64,000 nucleotides of DNA, taken from Pseudomonas sp. B21-023 (GTDB lineage: Bacteria; Pseudomonadota; Gammaproteobacteria; Pseudomonadales; Pseudomonadaceae). The stretch's first letter is position 1; each line of letters starts with the position of its first letter. Below are positions 52,695-62,216 of this stretch, piece by piece. Made by a program: the position numbers and the translations under genes. A model generated the notes under the pieces. It had not been told where the DNA came from, did not search any database, and saw only the letters and a list, made by a program, of their open reading frames with translations. Location: NCBI RefSeq assembly GCF_024749165.1, contig NZ_CP087190.1, forward strand, positions 952,001 through 1,016,000. Direction: 5' to 3'.

Positions 52695-54185
52695 TCACAC
52701 GACCATGAACAGCACGGCGACGAAGATGCTCGCGGCCGAGAAGGTCATGGTCCGCGAGGACCAGGTGTTGAACCATTGTTGAAAACTTGCGAGGTCGCGC
52801 TTGAGGGCAGTGGGCTGGCGGGTCCAGGACTGCTTGTCGAGGCGGAAGAACACGTAGATCTTCATCACCGCGCCGACGATCTGGTTGTAATAGAGAATCA
52901 GCGGGTAGGCGGGGCCTACGTTGTGCCCCGAGCACAGCAGCATGATGGTGAGGATCAGGCGGGTGATGCCGATCCACAGCAGGTACACCAGCAGGAACTG
53001 CAGGCCGAACTTGAAGCTGGCGATCACCGCCACGGTCAGGCCCAGCAGGCTGGTCCACATCGACACGCGCTGGTCGAGCAGGACGATGCTGGTGAACAGC
53101 CCCAGGCGCTTGAGGCCCAGGCCCAGGGCGCGGGAGTTCTGCCGCAGGTTGTTGCCGTACCAGCGGTACATCAGCTTGCGGCTGGCCTTGACGAAGCTTT
53201 TCTCCGGCGGGTGCTCCACCGTGTTGATCGCCGCGTCAGGCACGTAGAAGGTGTCGTAGCCCAGGCGCATCAGGCTGAACCAGCTGGACTTGTCGTCGCC
53301 GGTAAGGAACTTGAAGCGGCCCAGGCGCCAGTGCATCAGCGAGTCGCTTTCGACGTCGGCGATGAACTCGGGGTTGGTCACCACGCTGGCGCGGAACATC
53401 GACATGCGTCCGGTCATGGTCAGCACGCGCTTGCTCAGGGCCATGGAGCACATGTTGATGTGGCGCTGGGCGAAGCGCAGCTTGTGCCATTCGCTCATGA
53501 TGTAGCCGCCGCGCACTTCGCAGAACTCGTTGGTGGTCAGGCCGCCGACGTTGGGGTAGAGCTTGAACCACGGCACGGTCTTGCGTACCACGCCTTCGGC
53601 CAGCACGGTGTCGCCGTCGATCACCGCCACCACGGCGTTGTCGTCCGGGAGCATCCGCGAGATGGCGCGAAAGCCATAGGCCAGGCCATCGCGCTTGCCA
53701 GTGCCGGCGATGCGCACGATGTCCAGGGTGACGTGTCCGGGCGGGTTGTACTTGGCCCACAGACTCTTGACCAGCAACTCGTCGGACTTCTCCACCAGCG
53801 AGCAGACCACCGTGGTGGGGAAGCCGCAGTCGATCGCCTCGCGGATCACTGAGCTGTACACCTGGGCAGTGGTCAGTGCATCGATGCGAAAGCTGGTGAC
53901 CATCAGGTACACATGCGACGGGTCGGCGGCCTTGCCGAGCTTCTGCACCTTGCGGCGCAGGTATGGGTAGACCAGGTAGAGGAAGATCATGCCGCGGATG
54001 AAATGGGTGGCGCCCATGGAGTAGCGCCAGATGCCGACAGCGCCGACCAGGAAGATGAAGTGCTTCGACTGCGAATCGAAGATATCGCTGGGCAGGGCCA
54101 GGGCGATCAGCATGAGCAGGCTCATGTAGAGCAGCCAGCCGGCGCACTGCAACAGCACTGTCTGGAACCTTTGCATGTTCGGCAT
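52695..54185 (-). CDS. alg8: Alginate polymerase Alg8 (family 2 glycosyltransferase)
   Basis: A 496-residue inner-membrane processive glycosyltransferase that uses GDP-mannuronate. N-terminal helices (about 10-60) precede the GT2 domain with [10 protein letters not shown] (about 205), the acidic DVESDS (about 268) and the product-binding segment [13 protein letters not shown] (about 335, replacing QxxRW). Further helices follow. ATG at 54185 lacks a clear ribosome site; the ATG three codons later is possible. It is the second gene of the operon, 62 bp after algD. Confidence 0.96.
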   Translation of the reverse strand: MPNMQRFQTVLLQCAGWLLYMSLLMLIALALPSDIFDSQSKHFIFLVGAVGIWRYSMGATHFIRGMIFLYLVYPYLRRKVQKLGKAADPSHVYLMVTSFRIDALTTAQVYSSVIREAIDCGFPTTVVCSLVEKSDELLVKSLWAKYNPPGHVTLDIVRIAGTGKRDGLAYGFRAISRMLPDDNAVVAVIDGDTVLAEGVVRKTVPWFKLYPNVGGLTTNEFCEVRGGYIMSEWHKLRFAQRHINMCSMALSKRVLTMTGRMSMFRASVVTNPEFIADVESDSLMHWRLGRFKFLTGDDKSSWFSLMRLGYDTFYVPDAAINTVEHPPEKSFVKASRKLMYRWYGNNLRQNSRALGLGLKRLGLFTSIVLLDQRVSMWTSLLGLTVAVIASFKFGLQFLLVYLLWIGITRLILTIMLLCSGHNVGPAYPLILYYNQIVGAVMKIYVFFRLDKQSWTRQPTALKRDLASFQQWFNTWSSRTMTFSAASIFVAVLFMVV

Positions 54186-54247
54186 CCGTCGAGAATTCGG
54201 GGTGGGGAGGGCGGCGCGCTGGGGAGGGACGCGCCGCCCGACCGGGT

Positions 54248-55564
54248 TTACCAGCAGATGCCTTCGGTGCGGCTGGTGGTGCAGGTCGGCTTGCTCATGA
54301 AGCCGACCAGGTCGATCACTTGCTTGCCGGCCGGTGCCTGTTGGGCCAGGGCGCGGAACTTCTCATCACGGTTGCCCAGCACGATGATGTCGGCGTCGTT
54401 CACCACCTGCTCGAAGTTGGCGTTGAGCAAGGAGGACACATGCGGAATCTTCGATTCGATGTATTCCTTGTTGGCGCCGTGCACCCGGGCGTACTCGACG
54501 TTCTGGTCGTAGATGTCCAGCTGGTAGCCCTTGCCGATCAGGCGTTCGGCCAGCTCCACCAGTGGGCTTTCGCGCAGGTCGTCGGTACCGGCCTTGAACG
54601 ACAGGCCGAGCAGGGCGACCTTGCGCTTGTCGTGGCTTTCGATGATGTCGAAGGCGTTCTGCACCTGGGACTCGTTGCTGCGCATCAGCGAGTCGAGCAG
54701 CGGCGCCTTCACGTCCAGGCTCGAGGCGCGGTAGGTGAGGGCGCGCACGTCCTTGGGCAGGCACGAGCCACCGAAGGCGAAGCCGGGGCGCATGTAGTAC
54801 TGCGACAGGTTGAGCACCTTGTCCTGGCAGACCACGTCCATCACATCGCGACCATCGACGCCGACCGCCTTGGCGATGTTGCCGATCTCGTTGGCGAAGG
54901 TGACCTTGGTCGCGTGCCAGACGTTGCAGGTGTACTTGATCATCTCGGCCACTTCGATCGGCTTGCGGATCACCGGGGCATCGAGTTCTTCGTACAGGGC
55001 TTGCAGGACGTCGCCGCTGGCGCTGTCCAGTTCGCCGATGACGGTCATTGGTGGGTGGTCGTAGTCCTTGATCGCGGTGCTTTCGCGCAGGAACTCGGGG
55101 TTGACCGCCACGCCGAAATCGACACCGGCCTTCTTGCCCGAGCAGTCCTCGAGGATCGGGATCACCACGTTCTTGACGGTGCCCGGCAGCACGGTGCTGC
55201 GTACCACGATGGTGTGACGGCGGTCGGTGTCGCGCAGCACGTAGCCGATCTCGCGGCACACCGACTCGATATACTCCAGGCCCAGGTCGCCGTTCTTCTT
55301 GCTCGGCGTGCCGACGCAGATCATCGACACATCGCTGGCGCGGATGGCTTCGGCGAAGTCGGTGGTGCCACGCAGGCGGCCTTTGGCGATGCCTTGCTGC
55401 AGCAAAGCTTCCAGGCCCGGCTCGACAATGGGCGACTTGCCCTGGTTGATCAGGTCGATCTTGGTGCTGGACACGTCCACCCCAATCACGTCATGGCCTC
55501 GTGCCGACAGGCAACCGGCACAGACTGCACCCACATAACCCAAACCAAAGATGCTGATACGCAT
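54248..55564 (-). CDS. algD: GDP-mannose 6-dehydrogenase AlgD
   Basis: A 438-residue cytosolic enzyme that oxidises GDP-mannose to GDP-mannuronate, the committed step. The NAD-binding motif [12 protein letters not shown] opens the protein. The catalytic Cys lies in [11 protein letters not shown] (about 268) and the C-terminal GDP domain includes [13 protein letters not shown]. It ends with the characteristic EGICW. ATG at 55564 has GAGG at 8 nt; the GTG three codons upstream was rejected. It is the first gene of the 12-gene operon. Confidence 0.97.
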   Translation of the reverse strand: MRISIFGLGYVGAVCAGCLSARGHDVIGVDVSSTKIDLINQGKSPIVEPGLEALLQQGIAKGRLRGTTDFAEAIRASDVSMICVGTPSKKNGDLGLEYIESVCREIGYVLRDTDRRHTIVVRSTVLPGTVKNVVIPILEDCSGKKAGVDFGVAVNPEFLRESTAIKDYDHPPMTVIGELDSASGDVLQALYEELDAPVIRKPIEVAEMIKYTCNVWHATKVTFANEIGNIAKAVGVDGRDVMDVVCQDKVLNLSQYYMRPGFAFGGSCLPKDVRALTYRASSLDVKAPLLDSLMRSNESQVQNAFDIIESHDKRKVALLGLSFKAGTDDLRESPLVELAERLIGKGYQLDIYDQNVEYARVHGANKEYIESKIPHVSSLLNANFEQVVNDADIIVLGNRDEKFRALAQQAPAGKQVIDLVGFMSKPTCTTSRTEGICW

Positions 55565-56002
55565 CGCATTCACCTCGTGTGTTTATCACGCCAGCCCTTC
55601 AGCGAAGAGCCGACCGGGTTGATTGACCAGCAGTATTCGGGCGTACGGATCCGTGGCGAATTGACACTTCACCGAACGCAGGCATGAATAAATCCGGAGC
55701 GCAAAAAGTTATGCACTCAAAGTTGGCAGTCAAAGGCCAATATTTAAAAGGCGTGCCCTGAAATGCAGCCGTCTTTATTGCAAATCGCCATTCGCGAATT
55801 GCTGTGCTTGTTCTTTCAAGTGGATAAATCCTTTGAAATCAACCACTAGGACGAATTTTAGGGGCGCTTCTCTCCTGCATGGATAATGGCTTCAGGCACT
55901 TCCTGTACCGCCGTTGAAGTTGTGGGGCCGATTGTGAATAGCGGCCCTTTGTCATCTGTAAGTCATTTCTCACGCTCAGCGCTTGAAACTCGTTACGGGT
56001 GC

Positions 56003-56030
56003 TATGAGCCATTGGGCGTAGCAGAAGTTC
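56003..56030 (-). promoter_or_regulatory. AlgU (sigma-22/RpoE) promoter of algD
   Basis: Read leftward, GAACTT (56025-56030) is followed after 17 nt by TCATA (56003-56007). The P. aeruginosa algD promoter has GAACTT-N17-TCCTA, so the match is close in sequence and spacing. The predicted start near 55996 gives a leader of about 430 nt. Confidence 0.75.
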
Positions 56031-56198
56031 CTGGGGCGGTTCCGCCACGGTGAAAGATTTCTAAATATTTTTTCAGAGGGAAATACTTTCAATGTGATGG
56101 CACGCCACAGTTTCATCCCCGTATATAAAGGGCGAAATCGCAGGGGGATGGTTATATGCCAGCATGCGAAAATATTTTTCAAAAATCGTCAAAAAACT

Positions 56199-56207
56199 AC
56201 GAACGGT
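56199..56207 (-). promoter_or_regulatory. Putative AlgR binding box
   Basis: Read leftward, ACCGTTCGT matches the core of the AlgR sites found far upstream of P. aeruginosa algD. It lies about 200 bp upstream of the predicted transcription start. Confidence 0.5.
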
Positions 56208-56306
56208 CTTATGGCGTTTTGCGATAAGGATGTGGCTGATGATTTATTGACGCTGGAATTTTGGCTGATGGCGTTTTGCAGCGTGCCCTGTTGCAGGGCT
56301 GATGGG

Positions 56307-56333
56307 CTCATCGCGGGCTTGCCCCGCGATGAG
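56307..56333. repeat. Single REP hairpin after yaaA
   Basis: CTCATCGCGGG and CCCCGCGATGAG pair around a short CTTG loop. It lies 22 bp beyond the yaaA stop and may serve as its 3' end. Confidence 0.6.
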
Positions 56334-56355
56334 CTGCAAAGCGGCGCTGAAAAAA

Positions 56356-57135
56356 TCAGCCCTCAGCGTGATCGCGCAGGAATACCAGGTGGTCGGGTTT
56401 GGACTGCTCCGCGCTGTAGTAGTAGCCCTGCGCATCGAAGCGCTTGAGCTGCTCCGGGTCGTTGACCCGCTCCTGGATCACGAAGCGGCTCATCATCCCG
56501 CGGGCTTTCTTGGCATAGAAACTGATGATCTTGTACTGGCCGTTCTTCAGGTCCTTGAAGTCGACGTCGATCACCCGTGCCTTCAGGGCGCTTTTCTTCA
56601 CCGCGCTGAAGTACTCGTTGCTGGCCAGGTTCAGCAGCACGTCGTCGCCCTGGTCGGCCAGCGCCTGGTTCAGCCACTCGCTGATGCGCGTGCCCCAGAA
56701 GGCATACAGGTCCTTGCCGCGGGCGTTGGCCAGCTTGGTACCCATTTCCAGGCGGTAGGGTTGCATCAGGTCCAGCGGGCGCAGCAGGCCGTACAGGCCC
56801 GAGAGCATGCGCAGGTGATCCTGGGCATAGCTGAAATCGTCCTCGCCCAGGCTTTCGGCATCGAGCCCGGTGTAGACGTCGCCCTTGAACGCCAGCAGCG
56901 CCTGCTTGGCGTTGGCCGGGGTGAAGTCGGGGGTCCAGCTGCCGAAACGCGCGGCGTTGAGGCCGGCGAGCTTGTCGGAGAGGTGCATCAGCTCGGCGAT
57001 CTGCGCCGGCGACAGCTCGCGCAGTTGCACGATCAGTTCCTGGGAATCGTCCAGGTACTGGGGCAGGGTGTGGCGCTGGGTCACCGGCGGGGTGTCGTAG
57101 TCGAGGGTCTTGGCGGGGGAAATCACCGTCAGCAT
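56356..57135 (-). CDS. yaaA: Peroxide stress protein YaaA (DUF328)
   Basis: A 259-residue cytosolic protein of the YaaA/DUF328 family, which limits free intracellular iron during peroxide stress in E. coli. It begins [16 protein letters not shown] and contains the family segments [22 protein letters not shown] and [14 protein letters not shown] at 57135 has AGGAG at 9 nt; the longer reading overlaps the divergent gene region. It lies upstream of algD and in the same direction but is separated by about 790 bp, so it is not part of the alginate operon. Confidence 0.95.
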   Translation of the reverse strand: MLTVISPAKTLDYDTPPVTQRHTLPQYLDDSQELIVQLRELSPAQIAELMHLSDKLAGLNAARFGSWTPDFTPANAKQALLAFKGDVYTGLDAESLGEDDFSYAQDHLRMLSGLYGLLRPLDLMQPYRLEMGTKLANARGKDLYAFWGTRISEWLNQALADQGDDVLLNLASNEYFSAVKKSALKARVIDVDFKDLKNGQYKIISFYAKKARGMMSRFVIQERVNDPEQLKRFDAQGYYYSAEQSKPDHLVFLRDHAEG

Positions 57136-57284
57136 CGGGTCGGCTCCTGGAATCGTCGGGCGAATTCTACGGGGCTGCCGGCGCAACGCCAAACTATGGC
57201 GACGATAGTCAGCGAACATCGCCACAGGCAAGCGGCGGGCGTCGCGTTATAGTGCGCGGCATGCCTTCAAGGAGAATGCACATC

Positions 57285-58403
57285 GTGCGTATCGCGTTTG
57301 CCCTGTTCGCTGGGCTGCTGAGCCTGGGTGCGCAGGCGGCCCCGGCGAATTTCGTCAGTTTCGACCGTGACCTGTGGCCCGAGCAGCTGAACAGCCCGAC
57401 GTTGTTCGATGTTGCGTCGCGGGCGGAAATCCTGTCGTTTGCCCGGGTGCTGCACGAAAGCGAGATGCTCGACGAGCCGGCGTTGAAGAGCCGCCTTGGC
57501 CTGCGCCAGGTCAACCTGAGCGTCGTGCGGGCCGTGCGCGCTCGTCTGTGGCAGCGCCTGTGGACCAGTTATCAACAGGCGCAGCAGAGCTGCGAGCAGG
57601 ATGCCTCGTTCTGCTACCCGGTTGAGTCCATGGCGGATCTACGCACGCAGGCGGCCGTTTTCGCCGATGATGTCGGCTCGTTCTACACCGAGTGGGTAGA
57701 GCCCAGTCATCAGTTCCATACCCGTTACCTGGATGAGCAACTGCGCAAGGCCGCGCTGTTCCCGCAGACCACTAGTGAAGTGGCGAAGCTCTCCGATCGT
57801 GAGCGCAATGGCGAGGAACTCAATGACCGGATGTTCCTGCTGACCTTCGTCAGCGGCCCTGCCCCTCAGGGCGGTAGCACCGATGCGCTGGCTGACTACC
57901 TGCGTCGGCAGAAGCTCGACGGGATTTTCTTCGTGCTCGGCAATCGCCTGCAGCAACGCCGCGATGCCGGCCCGCTGGGCGATCTGTATGCCGGCCAGTG
58001 CGTGGGTATCCAGGGCTGGGAATACCGCTCTCATGCCCAGTGGCAGGATTGGCAGGACTCACTGCGACGCAGCCAGGCGCGGGTGCAGGCCGACTTGGCC
58101 GAACAGTATGTACCGTTGTTCCGTCCGCCCTATGGCCAGCGACGCGCCGATGGCGAAGCGTTCCTGGACAGCCAGCAACTGCGGGTTTCTCTGTGGGACA
58201 TCGATGCCCAGGATGACGGGCCGCTGACCGCCGAGGCCTCGGCGCAGCGGGTGCTGACGCTGATGCTGTTGTGGCGCAAGGGGGTTATCCAGTTCCGTGA
58301 CGGCTTGCCCAAGGCCCAGCCGGCGCTGGAGTGGTTGTTGCAGCACACGGCCCAGAGCGGGATCGGTTGGGAAGGGTGTCGGGAGTATGCACGGCGGGGG
58401 TAG
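57285..58403 (+). CDS. Polysaccharide-deacetylase-like (NodB fold) protein with degenerate active site
   Basis: A 372-residue exported protein with a signal peptide (MRIAFALFAGLLSLGAQA). GTG at 57285 is preferred because AAGGAG lies at good spacing; ATGs at 57261 and 57276 are alternatives. The NodB-like domain spans about 180-345. Motif 1 reads TFVSGP instead of TFDDGP. In motif 2 GNHTxSH is GWEYRSH, losing the first His but keeping His250. Motif 3 RPPYG is intact. Motif 4 is LWDIDAQDDG. In motif 5 the His is Arg338 (VIQFRDG). The Asp pair and two His needed for metal binding and catalysis are therefore missing, so it is probably not a deacetylase. It is divergent from yaaA. Confidence 0.82.
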   Translation: MRIAFALFAGLLSLGAQAAPANFVSFDRDLWPEQLNSPTLFDVASRAEILSFARVLHESEMLDEPALKSRLGLRQVNLSVVRAVRARLWQRLWTSYQQAQQSCEQDASFCYPVESMADLRTQAAVFADDVGSFYTEWVEPSHQFHTRYLDEQLRKAALFPQTTSEVAKLSDRERNGEELNDRMFLLTFVSGPAPQGGSTDALADYLRRQKLDGIFFVLGNRLQQRRDAGPLGDLYAGQCVGIQGWEYRSHAQWQDWQDSLRRSQARVQADLAEQYVPLFRPPYGQRRADGEAFLDSQQLRVSLWDIDAQDDGPLTAEASAQRVLTLMLLWRKGVIQFRDGLPKAQPALEWLLQHTAQSGIGWEGCREYARRG

Positions 58404-58418
58404 GCAGGGGCCGGGCGC

Positions 58419-59309
58419 TCAAGGCACGCTGGCTGTACACTGCGCCTCACGCTGCATCGACTCCAGGTTGCGTTCGATGGTCTCGCAGATCGTGTCCATC
58501 GGGATCTGATGCTCGCTGATGCGGAACGGGCTCTGCAGGTCCGTGCCGATCCGTTCGATCGCCAGCAGCATGAAGCCGACCACGGTCGAGGCCAGCGGCG
58601 TGAACCAGCCCAGCGATTCCACCAGCCCCACCGGCACGATCAGGCAGAACAGCGTGATGAACAGCCGTGGGAAGTACACATAAGGGTAGGGCAGCGGCGT
58701 ATTGGCGATCCGCTCCATCCCGCCCTGGGCGTTGGACAGGTCCACCAGCGTCGACTCCAGGCGCGCCAGACGAATGCTGTCCAGCCGCCCGGCCTGGTAT
58801 TCCTGGGCCAGCAGTGCCGCCGAACCGCTGAGGATGTCGTTGGCAAAGTTGTTGGAGCGATTGCGCCGCTCGAACTCGCCGGGCGGTATGAAGGCCATCA
58901 GCTCGTCCGGGCATTTCTCGTTCTTGAGGTGGGCGGCCAGGCAGTTCACATAGGCGATGTGCCGGCGCAGCAAGGTCGCCTTCACCGGGTTCGGCCCGTC
59001 AGCCGGGTCGTCGACCAGGGTCAGCACCTGCCGGGCGAAACTGCGTGAACTGTTCACCAGCGCCCCCCACAAGGTGCGTGCCTCCCACCAGCGGTTGTAG
59101 GCACTGCTGTTGCGAAAGCTCACCAGCACCACCAGCGCCGAGCCCAGCAGGGTGAGCGGGATCAGCGGCAGGCTGAACTTGCTGTTGAAGAACAGCATGA
59201 AGTCGATGGTGACCAGCACGTCCCAGATCAGCAGCCAGAACAGCGACCAGCCGATGTAGCCGAAGGTCTTGACCACCAGGCGGTACTTGCGGGCGAGGAG
59301 GGCTTTCAC
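58419..59309 (-). CDS. Bestrophin-like (UPF0187) membrane channel
   Basis: A 296-residue inner-membrane protein with four hydrophobic segments. The sequence opens RKYRLVVKTFGYIGWSLFWLL and contains FRNSSAYNRWWEARTLWG and LPYPYVYFPRLFITLFCL, signatures of bacterial bestrophin homologues. These form pentameric ion channels. The start is GTG at 59309 with GAGG upstream. It is convergent with the deacetylase-like gene, 15 bp away. Confidence 0.88.
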   Translation of the reverse strand: MKALLARKYRLVVKTFGYIGWSLFWLLIWDVLVTIDFMLFFNSKFSLPLIPLTLLGSALVVLVSFRNSSAYNRWWEARTLWGALVNSSRSFARQVLTLVDDPADGPNPVKATLLRRHIAYVNCLAAHLKNEKCPDELMAFIPPGEFERRNRSNNFANDILSGSAALLAQEYQAGRLDSIRLARLESTLVDLSNAQGGMERIANTPLPYPYVYFPRLFITLFCLIVPVGLVESLGWFTPLASTVVGFMLLAIERIGTDLQSPFRISEHQIPMDTICETIERNLESMQREAQCTASVP

Positions 59310-59501
59310 GTTGGGGGAACCTCGAGACGGGGGATGCAGGTTCCGACGTCTCGGGAGGGGATAAGGTTCGCTGGGATTCGTGGGCAGGGTGTAACGTGGC
59401 TTTTCTGTTCAGCACTTAAGAAGAGGCCTACATCAAGTGGTAAGGCTTCTCTCGCGGCGATGGTTTAGGCTCATGACCCATTCACTTTGAGGAAGTCGAG
59501 C

Positions 59502-59663
59502 ATGACCAGTGAACTGACGTCATTCAAGATTGCAGATCTACTGGATTCAGAGGCAGCGATTCAGGAATACCTGTCACAGGTACTGGCCGAAGGTGACGCA
59601 GATGAAATCATGCGAGCCCAGTCCCATGTCCAGGCTGCACGCTTGCGCAATACAGGTGGCTAG
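59502..59663 (+). pseudogene. Truncated HigA-family addiction-module antitoxin
   Basis: A 53-residue open frame starting with ATG behind TTTGAGGAAG. Its sequence FKIADLLDSEAAIQEYLSQVLAEGDADEIMRA matches the N-terminal half of chromosomal HigA-like antidote proteins (normally about 95-100 aa). The stop at 59661 removes the whole helix-turn-helix half (RGMTxIAxExGLxRExLYxxL in relatives). No HigB/RelE toxin gene is next to it. It is probably a decayed toxin-antitoxin locus, although the good ribosome site means a short peptide could still be made. Confidence 0.65.
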
Positions 59664-59738
59664 TCCAGCCAGACTCCCTGCACCCGGTCCTTTGTACTGC
59701 ACTGTCGCACGGGTGCGCAGAGTTGCGAGCATCGTCAG

Positions 59739-59763
59739 CGTGGGAGCGGGCTTGCCCCGCGAT
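59739..59763. repeat. Single REP element
   Basis: CGTGGGAGCGGGCTTGCCCCGCGAT, one REP unit, between the antitoxin remnant and the acetyltransferase gene. Confidence 0.6.
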
Positions 59764-59819
59764 GGCTGCAACGCAGCCTCAATCCAGGCCACTCCGCACA
59801 CCCGTAAACCATATCAGTC

Positions 59820-60299
59820 TCAGCCCAACACCTGCTTCATCTGCACCAGCGCCACCCGGCCTCCATCCGGCGCCCGCCGCTCCTCGATCCCGAACGGTAC
59901 AAAACCCAGCTGTGGATACAGCAGCAACCCTGCGGTGTTGTGATTGAAACACGACACCCAGACCTCCCGCGCGGCGAACTCTTCGCGGGCCAGGGCGATC
60001 ATGTATTGCACAAGGTAGCGCGCCACCCCCTGACCCCGAGCAGCCGGCGCCACCACCACATTACCCAGCGCGCAGACACCGCCGTGATCAGCCTTGTAGA
60101 AATTGGCGAAGCCAACGATCCCCCCGTCAATTTCGACCACCGTCGAACCGCTGCGCTGGGCGATGGCTTCGCTCAACTGTGCGGGGGTAAGCGGGTAGCT
60201 GGCTTTGGGGAACATATAGAAAAGTTCGTCCGCGCTCTGAGGGAAGTTGCAGAGCGTGGCGATGTCGGCAGGGAGGACGGAGCGATGGCTCAGTGGCAT
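59820..60299 (-). CDS. GNAT-family N-acetyltransferase
   Basis: A 159-residue acetyltransferase. The acetyl-CoA motif is VVAPAARGQGVARYLVQYM (about 92-110), preceded by a beta strand IVGFANFYK and followed by CFNHNTAGLLLYPQLGF. The ATG at 60299 gives MPLSHRSVLPADIATL, a normal GNAT start; a 27-residue longer reading was rejected. Acceptor unknown. Confidence 0.9.
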   Translation of the reverse strand: MPLSHRSVLPADIATLCNFPQSADELFYMFPKASYPLTPAQLSEAIAQRSGSTVVEIDGGIVGFANFYKADHGGVCALGNVVVAPAARGQGVARYLVQYMIALAREEFAAREVWVSCFNHNTAGLLLYPQLGFVPFGIEERRAPDGGRVALVQMKQVLG

Positions 60300-60384
60300 A
60301 GATGATGTTCCGCTGTGTAGAGAGGTTAGCAACCCTGTGTGGCTCGGAAGTGCTGTGTCAATGTGGAACCGGCAATTCACTACC

Positions 60385-61287
60385 TTACATCAGGAACCTC
60401 TGATCGCCAGCGCCAGCATCCGTGGGGTCCAGGGATAAGCAAAGCTCACCGAACAACTGCTCGACGGCCTCCACCACATAGCTCCAGAATGCTGGGTTCT
60501 CGATAGTCTGCGACACCACTTGCAAGGGAAGAAAGCGGCGCATCTCCGCCTGGAAGTCGCGCTGCGTCTGCGCCTGCGTCAAACAGGCGACCCGTGCCGT
60601 GCCTTGCTGCAATAGCCAGTCGACAGTAATCGCGTGGTCCCCAAGCTTGCGCCTGGCCAGTGAGAAAGCCGGTATCACGGCGCGCTGCTTGAGCCAGGCC
60701 AGGTCCCAGAGGTCGCGATTCTTGATGCGTCCCCGGCGCAGGGCGAAAGCCAGCAGCTTGTCGATGAAGATCTCTTCGAGACTCTGTGCGTTGACGATCA
60801 ACCCTTCGGTTCCCATATCGACCCCGTAGGGGTTCAGCAAGGTCATGGGTTTGCATTGATAGGACGGGACCGCGCAGATATCGATATGGATTCTCTGCGC
60901 GGGCAGGTTGCGAGCTTCGGGTCGGGTCTGCACGCACAGCTTCCAGGTGTCCACATTGCCAGGTGTGTGCAGCGGCTCGCTCACATCGACCTGCAATCCG
61001 TATTTTTCACTCAGCCTTGCGATCAGGCTTTCCTTAAGTGCCGAAAAGTCTTCCCGTTTGAAATCCGCGCCACCGGTGAAGTCGAGATCTTCACTCAGGT
61101 GCCTCGAACCGTAGCAGGTTCGCAGGCAGGTGCCGCCGATGAAGCAGAGCCTCTGCAGCAAGCCAGACTCGCTGAGTATCCGCATGATGTCATGATGCAG
61201 CAGCTCCTTCTCCACCACCACTTGCAGTGAAGCGAGCTCAGGTGTGTTGCCCAGGGCGTGCTGGACAAGTTGATCAAACAAGTTCAT
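60385..61287 (-). CDS. AbiEii/AbiGii-family nucleotidyltransferase toxin
   Basis: A 300-residue protein of the AbiEii family, the toxin of type IV-like abortive-infection systems. The nucleotidyltransferase motif is present: FIGGTCLRTCYG (about 50) followed by RHLSEDLDFTGG, giving the GG/S-x-S-x-D-x-D pattern, and the second lysine-rich region KLLAFALRRGRIKNRDLWD (about 175-195). It overlaps the AbiEi-like gene upstream by 14 bp. These systems stop phage growth by disabling tRNA or other targets. Confidence 0.88.
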   Translation of the reverse strand: MNLFDQLVQHALGNTPELASLQVVVEKELLHHDIMRILSESGLLQRLCFIGGTCLRTCYGSRHLSEDLDFTGGADFKREDFSALKESLIARLSEKYGLQVDVSEPLHTPGNVDTWKLCVQTRPEARNLPAQRIHIDICAVPSYQCKPMTLLNPYGVDMGTEGLIVNAQSLEEIFIDKLLAFALRRGRIKNRDLWDLAWLKQRAVIPAFSLARRKLGDHAITVDWLLQQGTARVACLTQAQTQRDFQAEMRRFLPLQVVSQTIENPAFWSYVVEAVEQLFGELCLSLDPTDAGAGDQRFLM

Positions 61288-61828
61288 TGGCCGTTTTCCA
61301 GTCGATCAGCTCCAGATTGCGTCTGGTCCGCTTCATGTCGGCCAAGGCCAGCGAGGCTTTGGCGCGCCATAGGCGGCAGCGGTCGTCGTAGTCGAGTTGG
61401 CCGTTGAGTTCGAGAGCGGTTCGGGTGGTATGGACGAACTCGACCGTGCCGAAGGCTGCACAACTTATGGTCTGGCTTCGCCCTGACGACATGATAGTCA
61501 GCCAGTTCTGTGGTACTTGAGAGATCACTCCGATATCGCTGAGAGCGCACTCGAGGCTGATGTAGTTGAGGTTGTCAGCTCGCAGGCGGGCTGCAGTGTG
61601 ATAGAGCACGAGCCCAGGGTTGGGCTTGGCCGGAGTGAAGAGATAAAGCCCCCTGCATACCCTTATCAGGATGCTGTCGCTGGACGCCCTGCTCAGCAGT
61701 GAGCGATAGGCACCGCCGGACAAGCCAGGCACCAGGGCACGCATATCCGCAGGCGTGAACAGATAGCGCTGGGGTGTGGCTAGGTGATGCAGGCCTCGGT
61801 AGAGGCGCTGGAGCGGCTGGGCAGGCAT
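61274..61828 (-). CDS. AbiEi-family antitoxin / transcriptional regulator
   Basis: A 184-residue protein preceding the AbiEii toxin gene and overlapping it by 14 bp. The N-terminal 80 residues look like a winged helix (LFTPADMRALVPGLSGGAYRSLLSRASSDSILIRVCRGLYLF), as in AbiEi antitoxins that repress their own operon. The C-terminal part is the AbiEi antitoxin domain. ATG at 61828 is taken as start; a TTG four codons upstream is an alternative and neither has a strong ribosome site. Confidence 0.85.
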   Translation of the reverse strand: MPAQPLQRLYRGLHHLATPQRYLFTPADMRALVPGLSGGAYRSLLSRASSDSILIRVCRGLYLFTPAKPNPGLVLYHTAARLRADNLNYISLECALSDIGVISQVPQNWLTIMSSGRSQTISCAAFGTVEFVHTTRTALELNGQLDYDDRCRLWRAKASLALADMKRTRRNLELIDWKTANELV

Positions 61829-62134
61829 GGGATTGATCAACAGAAAGTCACGATTTGTGAAACTTAGTGTAGAACGGCGGCTGTGGCTATACAGTAAGTT
61901 GCACTATGTGTGATTTTCTGTGCAGTCACCAGCTTGGCTCGAAAGACATAAACGCAACTACTAACGGGCAGGCCCACTCTGAACTGGCCTAATGATTTTG
62001 GACACCTTCGTCGGGCGCTCGGTCGGTCAAAAAAAACGCGCCAAAAAGCCCCTGAAAGGGATGACCCTAAAGGCAGATTGAAGAAACCTGGCACGAGTTA
62101 ACCGAAATTTCTGGATGAGGTGCTGGTTTACTTC

Positions 62135-62160
62135 AGCGCGGGGCAAGCCAGCTCCCATGC
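62135..62160. repeat. Partial REP element
   Basis: GCGCGGGGCAAGCCAGCTCCCATGC has the REP core with mismatched stem sides, so it is decayed or hybrid. Confidence 0.45.
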
Positions 62161-62190
62161 GTGTGACGGGCAGCAAAACGACAGACACAA

Positions 62191-62216
62191 AAAAACCGAC
62201 CATAAGGTCGGTTTTT
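62191..62216 (-). terminator. Rho-independent terminator of tRNA-Leu
   Basis: AAAAACCGACC (62191-62201) and GGTCGGTTTTT (62206-62216) pair around a 4-nt loop. Read leftward a T-run follows, starting 10 nt after the tRNA 3' end. The symmetric A/T flanks allow termination in both directions. Confidence 0.85.

Larger units (their letters stand above)
55565..56355. other. algD regulatory region and long 5' leader, no gene
   Basis: A 790-bp gap, AT-rich relative to its surroundings. Read leftward it contains a REP hairpin, an AlgR-like box, the AlgU-type promoter and then about 430 nt of untranslated leader. Short open frames on both strands have no codon bias or ribosome sites. AT-rich tracts at 56160-56200 would suit DNA bending by IHF or similar proteins. 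Confidence 0.75.

Noticed and set aside
56094..56447. 117-codon rightward open frame upstream of algD
   Set aside because: It crosses the AT-rich regulatory region, a REP and the 3' end of yaaA; no ribosome site or coding character.
57285..58403. Active polysaccharide deacetylase
   Set aside because: Motifs 1, 2 and 5 lack the Asp and His residues required for metal binding and catalysis.
61975..62055. A complete insertion sequence near tRNA-Leu
   Set aside because: Only a short IS-end-like stretch is visible; there is no transposase frame and no second end, so it is mentioned only as a possible relic.
61864..62094. 76-codon leftward open frame between AbiEi and tRNA-Leu
   Set aside because: No ribosome site, no codon bias and no recognisable motif; it crosses probable IS-like and A-rich sequence.
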